Part shown: positions 25,611 to 32,816 of the stretch, one piece after another
Layout of the letters: the number at the start of each line of letters is the position of its first letter
Position numbering within the stretch: position 1 is the stretch's first letter
NCBI GenBank assembly: GCA_947177775.1
Contig: CAMWVS010000022.1
Location: forward strand, 1-42,928
DNA: 42,928 nucleotides
Origin: an uncultured Prevotella sp.
Lineage (GTDB): Bacteria > Bacteroidota > Bacteroidia > Bacteroidales > Bacteroidaceae
Direction: 5' to 3'
Program-made: the position numbers and the translations under genes
Notes under the pieces: generated by a model
Databases searched by the model: none
What the model saw: only the letters and a program-made list of their open reading frames with translations
What the model was told of the DNA's origin: nothing

Positions 25611-27005
25611 ATGAAACAGACAGAAAGAGCAAGCATATTTCGTATTGTTTCCGATTTAATAAAGGCAGATGCCATTATTGATACACGTGAGATGGAAAAA
25701 CTGGATTCCATCCGTGATAAGTATGCAATCAAAAAAGAGGACGAGATACTTGGATCATCTTACACATTGTCAAAAGCGGTACATACCTTATTAGATTCTT
25801 CCAAGTGCTTGCAACATGAATTGATAGCTACGTTCAATGAAGTTGCGATGTCTGACTGTTTTTGTGCAAGAGAAGAAGCTCTGCTGTTAGTGGCATTACG
25901 CTTGTGTTTAACTCTTGGTAGCAATTCTGAATGCAGAATTGTTTCTATAGACACTTCAAGTGTGTATATTGACCCTACACAAATCCTTTATGTTGAAAGT
26001 GATTTCGACAATGATGTCAATTGGGAAATAAACGATAAATTCAGAGAGATTATGGCAGAAGTGCGTCTCGCAGGTTTTGATTTGGTTTATCTCCCCAAAA
26101 TAGCTGAACACTATAGAACAATTTCCAATAGCGATCTTTTGAGAATTGCAAGTTTCTTGTATCCAACCGCAAGTCTTGATAGAGTGGAAAACGTAACGAA
26201 GCAACTGCAGGGACTTTCAACATCAGAATTTTGCAAAGATCAGTTATCTGGCAAATTAGGAGTAAAAGAATTTTCGGTAATTGCTCCTTCTCTGATGATT
26301 AAAATTGGCAACTCCTTTGTCGGCAACAAAGAAATAGCAAATTTTCTTTTAGTTGAATTGGATAAGGAGGTCATCAATACTATAAGGAACATTCTCGATC
26401 TGTTTTCAGAATACTACCATACTTTCCGTTTGAATTATCTGAAGGAAGAAAAAGGACGTTTCATATTTACAGGCTTCTACAAACAGATTTTCGACATATA
26501 CATGTTACGCAAGGGAATAAAAAGTTCTGTCGTCATTGATGTATATAGAGAAACCATACGTTTTCCTGAAGCCGATATTAAATTAGAAAAACTGCATAGA
26601 AGAGAAAAAGCTCTATATGCATTGTTCCTGCTGGAATCAGCAAGTGGGGGAATAAACTTCTCCAAGCCAACAACTCCTCGTCAGCTTGCCAAATACGAAA
26701 AGCGAATGGTTGCCGTTCAGGAGAAATACAAGCTTATCTATAAAAAGTTTGGCGGAGAACCACAAAATGCTCCAAACCTTACAATCTCCGAAATCAGACT
26801 GCCAATGATAGCCCTCATTAAAAAACAGCTTAAAGCATTAGGTGAAATTCTGTTTCATGTTGATGACTACATGATTCAGCGCAATATGTTTGGCAATTAT
26901 TGTGTCAACATACACCCTTCGCTTTGCTGCTTCTGTGGCGTAAACGCTAATGACATATACAAGTTGTCAGATTCGGAAGAATGGCAGAAAATATCAGCAT
27001 TGTAA
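25611..27005 (+). CDS. TerB-like domain protein, first gene of the Ter island
   Basis: A 464-residue cytosolic protein. Its first about 120 residues resemble the TerB/tellurite-resistance helical domain, with the acidic pattern LIKADAIIDTREMEKLDSI near residue 16 and a CAREEALLLVALRLCLT helix. The remaining 340 residues are helical and not recognised; a region around EKLHRREKALYALFLLESAS could be a winged-helix-like segment, but this is uncertain. The gene is 17 nt behind the antiterminator gene and probably co-transcribed with it. Its stop codon overlaps the first operator-like site of the next promoter. TerB-like proteins in Ter systems are thought to link metal sensing to partner proteins; no activity is inferred here. 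Confidence 0.6.
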   Translation: MKQTERASIFRIVSDLIKADAIIDTREMEKLDSIRDKYAIKKEDEILGSSYTLSKAVHTLLDSSKCLQHELIATFNEVAMSDCFCAREEALLLVALRLCLTLGSNSECRIVSIDTSSVYIDPTQILYVESDFDNDVNWEINDKFREIMAEVRLAGFDLVYLPKIAEHYRTISNSDLLRIASFLYPTASLDRVENVTKQLQGLSTSEFCKDQLSGKLGVKEFSVIAPSLMIKIGNSFVGNKEIANFLLVELDKEVINTIRNILDLFSEYYHTFRLNYLKEEKGRFIFTGFYKQIFDIYMLRKGIKSSVVIDVYRETIRFPEADIKLEKLHRREKALYALFLLESASGGINFSKPTTPRQLAKYEKRMVAVQEKYKLIYKKFGGEPQNAPNLTISEIRLPMIALIKKQLKALGEILFHVDDYMIQRNMFGNYCVNIHPSLCCFCGVNANDIYKLSDSEEWQKISAL

Positions 27006-27094
27006 CCTTGCAACTAAATAAGCTTGCCTCGTACAACATTCTGATTGTAACGTTTGCGGTTTACCTATTATCTATAACAAAACGACGAACTTTG
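27001..27094 (+). promoter_or_regulatory. Ter promoter 1 with paired operator-like sites
   Basis: TGTAACCTTGCAA (27001-27013) and ATTGTAACGTTTG (27044-27056) lie 43 bp apart. The -7-like GAACTTTG (27087-27094) begins 86 bp after the first site and 50 nt before the terD start. The same layout recurs at 38018 and 40367. The -7 box has G instead of T at its first position and no good -33 box, which suggests dependence on an activator bound at the paired sites. Confidence 0.6.
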
Positions 27095-27136
27095 CAAGTG
27101 AAATTCAAAATAAGTTTAATTTAAAATATTGTCACT

Positions 27137-27709
27137 ATGATTAATCTCGAAAAAGGACAGCGTATAAGCATGGATAAAGGTCTTTCACTTGTAGGTGTAG
27201 GACTTGGTTGGGATCCGAATGAAGGTTCCGGTTATGACTTCGATTTGGACGCATCTGCTTTTATGTTAGGTGAGAATGGTCAGATTCCACAACAAGAATT
27301 CTTTGTTTTCTATGGTAACCAAAAAGCACCTGATGGTTCTGTAGAGTCAACAGGAGACGATTTGACTGGCGGTAATAGCGATGGCGGAGACGATGAGACT
27401 CTGAATGTTGACTTGACAAAAGTAAGTCCTCAAATCCAAGAGATAATCTTCACAGCAACTATTTACAAAGCAGAAGAGCGTCGTCAGAATTTCGGTCAGG
27501 TACGCAATTCATATATCCGCATCTATGATGCCAAAACCAATACAGAAATTGCCCGATATGATTTGGACGAAGATTTCTCTATAGAGACAGCAGTTGAGTT
27601 TGGTCGTCTATATCGTCATAACGGCGAGTGGAAGTTTGAGGCTATCGGCAACGGTAATAAAGGCGGCCTGCAAGCTCTTGTAAACAAATACGCAAAACAA
27701 TTTGCATAA
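27137..27709 (+). CDS. terD: TerD-family calcium-binding stress protein
   Basis: A canonical TerD-domain protein of 190 residues. It opens MINLEKGQRISMDKG, followed by VGLGWDP and DFDLDASAFML, the first acidic calcium-binding segment. The second acidic loop is GDDLTGGNSDGGDDETLNVDL (about residues 75-95). It ends with the typical FGQVRNSYIRIYDA, YDLDEDFSIETAVEFGRLYR and GEWKFEAIGNG. TerD proteins are cytosolic beta-sandwiches implicated in resistance to tellurite, phage, colicin and other stresses. It is the first gene behind Ter promoter 1 and is followed 6 nt later by another TerD paralogue. Confidence 0.92.
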   Translation: MINLEKGQRISMDKGLSLVGVGLGWDPNEGSGYDFDLDASAFMLGENGQIPQQEFFVFYGNQKAPDGSVESTGDDLTGGNSDGGDDETLNVDLTKVSPQIQEIIFTATIYKAEERRQNFGQVRNSYIRIYDAKTNTEIARYDLDEDFSIETAVEFGRLYRHNGEWKFEAIGNGNKGGLQALVNKYAKQFA

Positions 27710-27715
27710 TCGCTT

Positions 27716-28396
27716 ATGGCTATCAACTTAATAAAAGGACAGCGAGTGGAGATAGAAGCCGGACTGACTCATTTGAAAGTAGAGATGGGTTGGAAAGTGA
27801 ATCCCAATGCTGATCCCGCATACGACCTGGATGCCTCAACATTTTTGTTGGGAAGTAACGGACAGATAGAGAACGAATATGATTTCGTTTTCTATGGATC
27901 TGGCAATCAAGTACAGGCACTGGATGAGAACGGGAAACCACTTTACGATGAAAAAGGCAATGCTGTGATGCGTCCTATTTCTGTTGATAAAAGCGTACTT
28001 GGTTCTATAGACGACCTTGGAGATGACGACGACAACACTGGTGAAGGAAATGAAGAAATAGAAGTTGATTTGACCAAAACATCTTCTCATGTCAACGAAA
28101 TCCTTTTCACTGCCAGTATCTATTGGAGTCCGTCAGACGCAAATGACCCTCATAACGCTCCGCGAATGAAATATAATTTTGGCCAGGTACGTGATGCATA
28201 CATACAGATAAAGAACGCTGTAAATGGCGAAGTTATATGCCGTTACGACCTTGATGAAGATTTCTCTACGGACAAGGGTGTTGAATTCGGACGTTTATAC
28301 CGCCGTGGCACAGAGTGGAAATTCCAAGCAGTAGGCGAAGCTCATAAAGATGGCTTGGAGCCTATTTGCCGTAAGTATGCATCTAAATTTATGTAA
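27716..28396 (+). CDS. TerD-family protein with acidic insertion
   Basis: A TerD paralogue of 226 residues, about 36 longer than its upstream neighbour. The core motifs AINLIKGQRVEIEAG, YDLDASTFLLG, YDLDEDFSTDKGVEFGRLYR and WKFQAVGEAHKDG are intact. The extra residues (about 62-105, including QALDENGKPLYDEKG and IDDLGDDDDNTGEGNEE) enlarge the loop before the second calcium-binding segment and are strongly acidic. The gene lies between another terD and a terA-like gene with gaps of 6 and 2 nt, so they are translationally close. Likely a subunit of a multi-TerD complex, by analogy with TerD/TerE/TerZ. Confidence 0.9.
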   Translation: MAINLIKGQRVEIEAGLTHLKVEMGWKVNPNADPAYDLDASTFLLGSNGQIENEYDFVFYGSGNQVQALDENGKPLYDEKGNAVMRPISVDKSVLGSIDDLGDDDDNTGEGNEEIEVDLTKTSSHVNEILFTASIYWSPSDANDPHNAPRMKYNFGQVRDAYIQIKNAVNGEVICRYDLDEDFSTDKGVEFGRLYRRGTEWKFQAVGEAHKDGLEPICRKYASKFM

Positions 28397-28398
28397 TT

Positions 28399-29037
28399 AT
28401 GGCTATAATTCTTGAAAAAGGTGGAGACACCCATCGGATTAATCTTGAGAAGCCGAGCGGAAGACCTCTGGCAGGCGAGATTGTCATCAATCTTGACTGG
28501 AACAAAGGAGGTTTTCTTAAAAATTTATTCGGCAATGCAGTGGACTTGGATCTTGGCTGCTTCTACGAAATGCGCGACGGCAAGAAGATGCTGATAGACG
28601 GATTACAGTTCTCACATGGACGTGGAGGTGACCGTCACCATGCAACACGACAGGGTTGTTACGACCAAGCACCTTATATTTGGCATCAAGGAGATGACCG
28701 TGGCGGAGGATCTTCATCTGGCGAAACAATACTTGTTAACCCGAATGGCGCTAACCAAATAAAGCGTATAATTATATATACATTTATTTATGAAGGCGTG
28801 GCGAAATGGTCAGAAACAAATGCCGTGGTAAAAGTAAAGGTACCTGGCAGTGAAGATGTGGTTGTGGAAATGGGACAACAAAGTAGCAACAAACGGTTCT
28901 GTGCCATAGCCCAACTCGACTTCGGAACGGACAACTCTATTACAGTAAAGAAACTTGTCACTTTCCATGATGGCCATAGCGACTGTGACAAGGTGTATGG
29001 CTGGGGATTTAACTATTCACCAGGCAGTAAAGATTAA
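28399..29037 (+). CDS. TerA-like TerD-superfamily protein
   Basis: A 212-residue TerD-superfamily member of the TerA type. It begins MAIILEKGGDTHRINLEK and has NLDWNKGG and VDLDLGCFYEMRDGKKMLID, where TerA proteins carry a GCFYEL-like strand. A glycine/histidine-rich loop (LQFSHGRGGDRHHATRQG, about residues 73-90) and IWHQGDDRGGGSSSGETILV follow. Acidic residues near GDDRGG could bind calcium, but the histidine-rich loop is unusual and might bind another metal (inference). Gaps to both neighbours are short (2 and 16 nt). Confidence 0.8.
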   Translation: MAIILEKGGDTHRINLEKPSGRPLAGEIVINLDWNKGGFLKNLFGNAVDLDLGCFYEMRDGKKMLIDGLQFSHGRGGDRHHATRQGCYDQAPYIWHQGDDRGGGSSSGETILVNPNGANQIKRIIIYTFIYEGVAKWSETNAVVKVKVPGSEDVVVEMGQQSSNKRFCAIAQLDFGTDNSITVKKLVTFHDGHSDCDKVYGWGFNYSPGSKD

Positions 29038-29053
29038 CTTAAAACTTAATGAT

Positions 29054-29719
29054 ATGGCTATTAGACTTGAAAAAGGACAGCGCATCAATCTCGAAAAAGA
29101 GAGCGGAACAAAGTTGACAAACTTTTGTGTAGGATGCAATTGGGGAGCTATCATCAAAAAGACATTCTTCGGTCTTTCGACTTCTGTTGTGGATGTTGAC
29201 TTGGACCTTAGCTGTATGATGTTTGATGCAAACGGTAATGTAGTTGATCATATATGGTCACCTTTGTATAATTTTGGAGACAAATTACCACAAGGAAAAT
29301 TAGATTCCAACGATTGTGCACTTCATCATACGGGTGATGACCTGACGGGAGATCAAGATGGTGATGATGGCCTAGACAATGAAATTATAACTGTTGACTT
29401 GAATCGTGTAAGTTCAAATGTAAACTCTATCGTTTTCTTCCTCAACATATATAATAACAATGAGTATAGTGGCGATTTCTCTGGAATACCATATGCTTCA
29501 ATCCGCATGTTTGAGGGAACTCCAGAAAGACCACCAAAGCAGGTGTTCGCACAATATAATGTAGCAACAAAAACCGATTGCATAGGTAAACGTGCCCTTA
29601 TTATGGGTAAGTTGTATCGTCATAACGGCAACTGGAAATTTGCTGCTATAGGTGATGCGTTTGAAGACCGTGGCATAGCTATGACTATCGTCAGAGTTGC
29701 TAGAGATTATTCAAAATAA
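29054..29719 (+). CDS. TerZ/TerD-family protein
   Basis: A 221-residue TerD-superfamily protein of the TerZ type. The ATG at 29054 (MAIRLEKGQRINLEKE) is chosen over an in-frame start at 28955 that would lie inside the preceding gene. CVGCNWGAI and VDVDLDLSCMMFDANGNVV form the first half; TGDDLTGDQDGDDGLDNEI (about residues 96-114) is the calcium-binding acidic loop. GKLYRHNGNWKFAAIGDAF is the standard closing region. With the three preceding genes it completes a four-member TerD-superfamily set. Confidence 0.88.
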   Translation: MAIRLEKGQRINLEKESGTKLTNFCVGCNWGAIIKKTFFGLSTSVVDVDLDLSCMMFDANGNVVDHIWSPLYNFGDKLPQGKLDSNDCALHHTGDDLTGDQDGDDGLDNEIITVDLNRVSSNVNSIVFFLNIYNNNEYSGDFSGIPYASIRMFEGTPERPPKQVFAQYNVATKTDCIGKRALIMGKLYRHNGNWKFAAIGDAFEDRGIAMTIVRVARDYSK

Positions 29720-29738
29720 ATATCATAAATAAGACAAT

Positions 29739-30377
29739 ATGAGAAGACTTCCCGTATATCTACTCCTCGATACAAGTGGCTCAATGTATGGCGAGCCAAT
29801 AGAGGCTGTTAAGAATGGCGTACAAACGCTTATCTCCACATTACGTAGCGACCCGTATGCTCTCGAAACAGCATACATCAGTATCATAACATTCAATAGT
29901 TCTGCACAGCAGGTCACTCCGCTTACAGAGCTTGCTGCATTCCAACAGCCAAACATCGACGCAAGTGGTTGCACAGCATTGGGAGGAGCATTGGAACTTC
30001 TGTCTCAGAAAATTGATACAGAGATAACCAAGACAACGGCTGAGGTAAAGGGCGACTGGCGACCATTGGTATTTATCATGACCGATGGTGAACCCACCGA
30101 CTCAATTACGCGAGGACTTGAAGAATTCAAAAAGCGTAAATGTGGCATGGTCGTAGCCTGTGCTGCAGGACAAGGTGCCAACACCAACACACTGAAGCAA
30201 ATCACCGAGAATGTGGTTCAGCTTGATACTGCAGACAGTGCCACAATTAAAGCTTTCTTCAAGTGGGTATCTGCTTCTATTAGCACAAGCAGCAAATCAG
30301 TAGAGGAAACAGCAGCGGAAGCCACAACAATGAGTGAGCTCCCCCCTCCACCACCAGAGGTGAACATTGTGGTATAA
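29739..30377 (+). CDS. TerY-type von Willebrand A domain protein (first)
   Basis: A 212-residue vWA protein of the TerY family. The metal-ion-dependent adhesion site is intact: LLLDTSGSMYGEPIEAV (DxSxS at about residues 8-12), a Thr in SGCTALGGAL (about 75), and VFIMTDGEPTDS (Asp about 112). It ends in a proline-rich tail SELPPPPPEVNIVV shared with the next vWA protein. TerY proteins occur with a PP2C phosphatase and a kinase as the TerY-P triad, which is thought to transmit Ter signals by phosphorylation; both partners are encoded downstream. Cytosolic. A 12-bp hairpin follows the gene. Confidence 0.88.
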   Translation: MRRLPVYLLLDTSGSMYGEPIEAVKNGVQTLISTLRSDPYALETAYISIITFNSSAQQVTPLTELAAFQQPNIDASGCTALGGALELLSQKIDTEITKTTAEVKGDWRPLVFIMTDGEPTDSITRGLEEFKKRKCGMVVACAAGQGANTNTLKQITENVVQLDTADSATIKAFFKWVSASISTSSKSVEETAAEATTMSELPPPPPEVNIVV

Positions 30378-30395
30378 TACATCGATAAAACATTG

Positions 30396-30428
30396 TCGGG
30401 TGATGTCTGCACTTATGACATCACCCGA
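30396..30428 (+). terminator. Intra-operon 12-bp hairpin between the vWA genes
   Basis: TCGGGTGATGTC (30396-30407) pairs perfectly with GACATCACCCGA (30417-30428) around a 9-nt loop, in the only long gap (72 nt) within the terD-to-prsW gene run. Downstream sequence is A-rich rather than T-rich, so it looks like an attenuator, processing site or pause signal rather than a full terminator. Confidence 0.55.
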
Positions 30429-30449
30429 TATTCATAAAAAACAACATTT

Positions 30450-31088
30450 ATGAGTAGAAGATTACCAGTCTATATATTAATAGACACATCTGGTTCTATG
30501 AAAGGAGAACCGATAGAGTCTGTCAAGGTTGGCCTGTCTGATATGATAGCCTCTCTGCGCTTAGATCCGTATGCTTTAGAAACTGCTTGTATCAGCATCA
30601 TCACATACGACAAGGACGTAAAACAGATTTTGCCTTTGACAGAACTTGAGAATCTACAAATACCAGACATAGAATGTCCTGACTCTGGACCTACACATAC
30701 AGGAGCTGCCCTGAATATGTTGTGCGACTGTTATGACAAGGAAGTAAATATGGGCAGCAGAGAACAGAAAGGCGATTGGATGCCGCTATTGTTTGTTCTT
30801 ACAGATGGAAAACCTTCTGACCTCATGGTTTATGAAGAAGCCGTCAACAATGTAAAACGTCATCAGTTCACAAATATTGTGGCTTGTGCAGCCGGACCAA
30901 AAGCCAAGACAGAACCATTGAAGAAACTCACAGACAATGTGTTCACACTTGACACGATGGACAGCAGCACGTTCAAGAAATTCTTCCAATGGGTAACCAT
31001 AAATGTCCAGCAAGGCGGTCGTACTATGGGAGTAACTGATAGCGTGGAACTTCCACCACCGCCAATAGAAGTTAACGTCGTAATATAA
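30450..31088 (+). CDS. TerY-type von Willebrand A domain protein (second)
   Basis: A 212-residue TerY paralogue of the same length as the upstream vWA protein. MIDAS residues are intact in LIDTSGSMKGEPIESV, in the Thr of SGPTHTGAAL, and in LLFVLTDGKPSDLM. Its C-terminus, VELPPPPIEVNVVI, nearly repeats that of the first protein. The internal sequence is clearly diverged (for example DCYDKEVNMGSREQKGDW), so the duplication is not recent. It follows the intra-operon hairpin and is 5 nt before the AIM24-like gene. Probable phospho-signalling adaptor with the downstream phosphatase and kinase. Confidence 0.86.
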   Translation: MSRRLPVYILIDTSGSMKGEPIESVKVGLSDMIASLRLDPYALETACISIITYDKDVKQILPLTELENLQIPDIECPDSGPTHTGAALNMLCDCYDKEVNMGSREQKGDWMPLLFVLTDGKPSDLMVYEEAVNNVKRHQFTNIVACAAGPKAKTEPLKKLTDNVFTLDTMDSSTFKKFFQWVTINVQQGGRTMGVTDSVELPPPPIEVNVVI

Positions 31089-31093
31089 AGAAT

Positions 31094-31753
31094 ATGAATT
31101 GTAAGATTGTAGGTTATGAATACAAGACTCTTGAAGTGATGCTTTCACCAGGAGAATCTTTCTATGCAGAACGTGGTAGTATAGTCTATGTTGACGAGGC
31201 TCTGCAACGTGATGCAGAATGGAACGGTAGTGGTTCTGGAAGCGGGCTCGGCAATCTGATTGGCGGAGTGTTGCGTTCAGCACTTTCTGGCGAATCGGTG
31301 TTGATTATACATTTCTATAACCCAACCAACACTGAAAAGAAAATGGTGTTATCGGGCAGTATGTGTGCACTTGTGCCAATACGCTTGCAGGGCGAGAATA
31401 TGATTTGTCGCCGAGGACATTATGTAGCTTCCACAGACAAGGTGAAACTTAATCTTAACCTCAATCTGCAAGGATTGTTGGGTGGCGTAGGCCTGTTCCA
31501 AAAAGTGGACGGCAATGCTACCGTGTTCCTTGACTCACTTGGATCACCTATTGAAAAGATATTGACAAATGGCGAAACAATAGAAGTGGACGAAAACCAT
31601 ATCGTTGCTTTGCAGGGCTTTCAGACTTCTCAAATACAAGCAGGCTGGTCGTTTGGCAATGTGCTGAGAGGTGAAGGACTTAGCTTGATGAAGATAACGG
31701 GACCAGGGAAAGTATATCTAAGCCCGATTGCTATGATAATTCCTAAACAATAA
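31094..31753 (+). CDS. AIM24/TIGR00266-like protein
   Basis: A 219-residue protein with the double-stranded beta-helix look of the AIM24/TIGR00266 family: YKTLEVMLSPGESFYAERGS near the N-terminus, then a Gly/Ser-rich stretch NGSGSGSGLGNLIGGVLRSA and ALSGESVLIIHFYN. GGVGLFQKVDGNATVFLDS and GQGFQTSQIQ-like strands follow, and it ends GPGKVYLSPIAM. Such proteins are frequent neighbours of terD and TerY genes, with unknown biochemical role, possibly membrane association. Gaps of 5 and 10 nt to the flanking vWA genes place it within the signalling part of the operon. Confidence 0.75.
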   Translation: MNCKIVGYEYKTLEVMLSPGESFYAERGSIVYVDEALQRDAEWNGSGSGSGLGNLIGGVLRSALSGESVLIIHFYNPTNTEKKMVLSGSMCALVPIRLQGENMICRRGHYVASTDKVKLNLNLNLQGLLGGVGLFQKVDGNATVFLDSLGSPIEKILTNGETIEVDENHIVALQGFQTSQIQAGWSFGNVLRGEGLSLMKITGPGKVYLSPIAMIIPKQ

Positions 31754-31763
31754 AAATAAGAAC

Positions 31764-32810
31764 ATGAGAAGATTACCAGTATATATCCTCGTTGATGTAT
31801 CAGAGTCAATGGTAGGAGACCCTATTCAGCAAGTAGAGAACGGCATGCGCCAGATTGTGCAAGAACTGCGCGCTGACCCTTACGCTCTTGAAACGGCTTT
31901 CATTTCTGTGATTGCATTTGCAGGCAAAGCAAGGAGCCTGTCGCCTTTGACAGAACTCTACAAGTTCTATCCACCAACATTTCCTATTGGTGGCGGAACT
32001 TCTCTTGGAGGTGCACTTGACTTTTTGATGGATGACATTGACAAAAATGTAGTGAAGACAACAGAAGAACGTAAAGGGGATTGGAAGCCTATCATATTCC
32101 TTTTTACTGACGGAACACCGACCGACAATCCTTCAGCAGCCTTTGCAAGATGGAACAATAAATATCGTCGTAAAGCAAATATCGTAGCTATTTCTATCGG
32201 CAATAATGTCAACACTCAATTGTTGGGACAGATTTCTGACAATGTTCTCCGATTAAACAATACGGACGAGATGTCTTTCAAAGCATTCTTTAAATGGGTG
32301 ACTGCTTCCATTCAGGCAACAAGTGTGTCTGTTACCGATATGGGCGATGATAGCGTGGCATTAGCTCCCACAACTGGCATTAATTTGGAGAAGGTAGATA
32401 CCTCTAAGCCATGTGTGGTAGACGAGAACTTTACCGTCCTTTTAGGTAAATGCTCTAATACAAAGAAGACTTACCTTGTGAAGTATGCTAAACATTTGTC
32501 ATATATAGAAGGTTTAGAATCTATTGACATGAAAGCCACAGACTTCAAACTTGTGGGTGCTTATCCTGTGGATGAAAAAACATACAATAGTTTGAGCAAT
32601 GGCAAGTCAAATCGCCATATCAACACAATGTCACTCCGAGGCGTGCCAACATGTCCTTGCTGTGGCGCCCAACTCGGAGTTGTTGTTTGCGAATGTGGAA
32701 ACATTATGTGCTCTGACGGACAGACTACAGCCTGTCCTTGGTGTGGCATGGAAGGCTCTCTCGGCGAAATAGCAGAAGGTGGTATGGACATAACAAGAGG
32801 TAGAGGTTAA
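31764..32810 (+). CDS. TerY-type vWA protein with C-terminal zinc ribbon
   Basis: A 348-residue TerY protein. The vWA domain (about residues 1-200) has an intact MIDAS: LVDVSESMVGDPIQQV, GGGTSLGGAL and FLFTDGTPTDNP. A linker domain (about 215-285, VDENFTVLLGKCSNTKKTYL) leads to a cysteine-rich tail with CPCCGAQLGVVVCECGN and CPWCGMEGSLG (about 298-335), which looks like a zinc ribbon or paired zinc knuckles. This is the TerY form usually found directly before the PP2C and kinase genes, as here (gap 6 nt), so it is the best candidate for the core TerY of the triad. Confidence 0.87.
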   Translation: MRRLPVYILVDVSESMVGDPIQQVENGMRQIVQELRADPYALETAFISVIAFAGKARSLSPLTELYKFYPPTFPIGGGTSLGGALDFLMDDIDKNVVKTTEERKGDWKPIIFLFTDGTPTDNPSAAFARWNNKYRRKANIVAISIGNNVNTQLLGQISDNVLRLNNTDEMSFKAFFKWVTASIQATSVSVTDMGDDSVALAPTTGINLEKVDTSKPCVVDENFTVLLGKCSNTKKTYLVKYAKHLSYIEGLESIDMKATDFKLVGAYPVDEKTYNSLSNGKSNRHINTMSLRGVPTCPCCGAQLGVVVCECGNIMCSDGQTTACPWCGMEGSLGEIAEGGMDITRGRG

Positions 32811-32816
32811 GGTATT

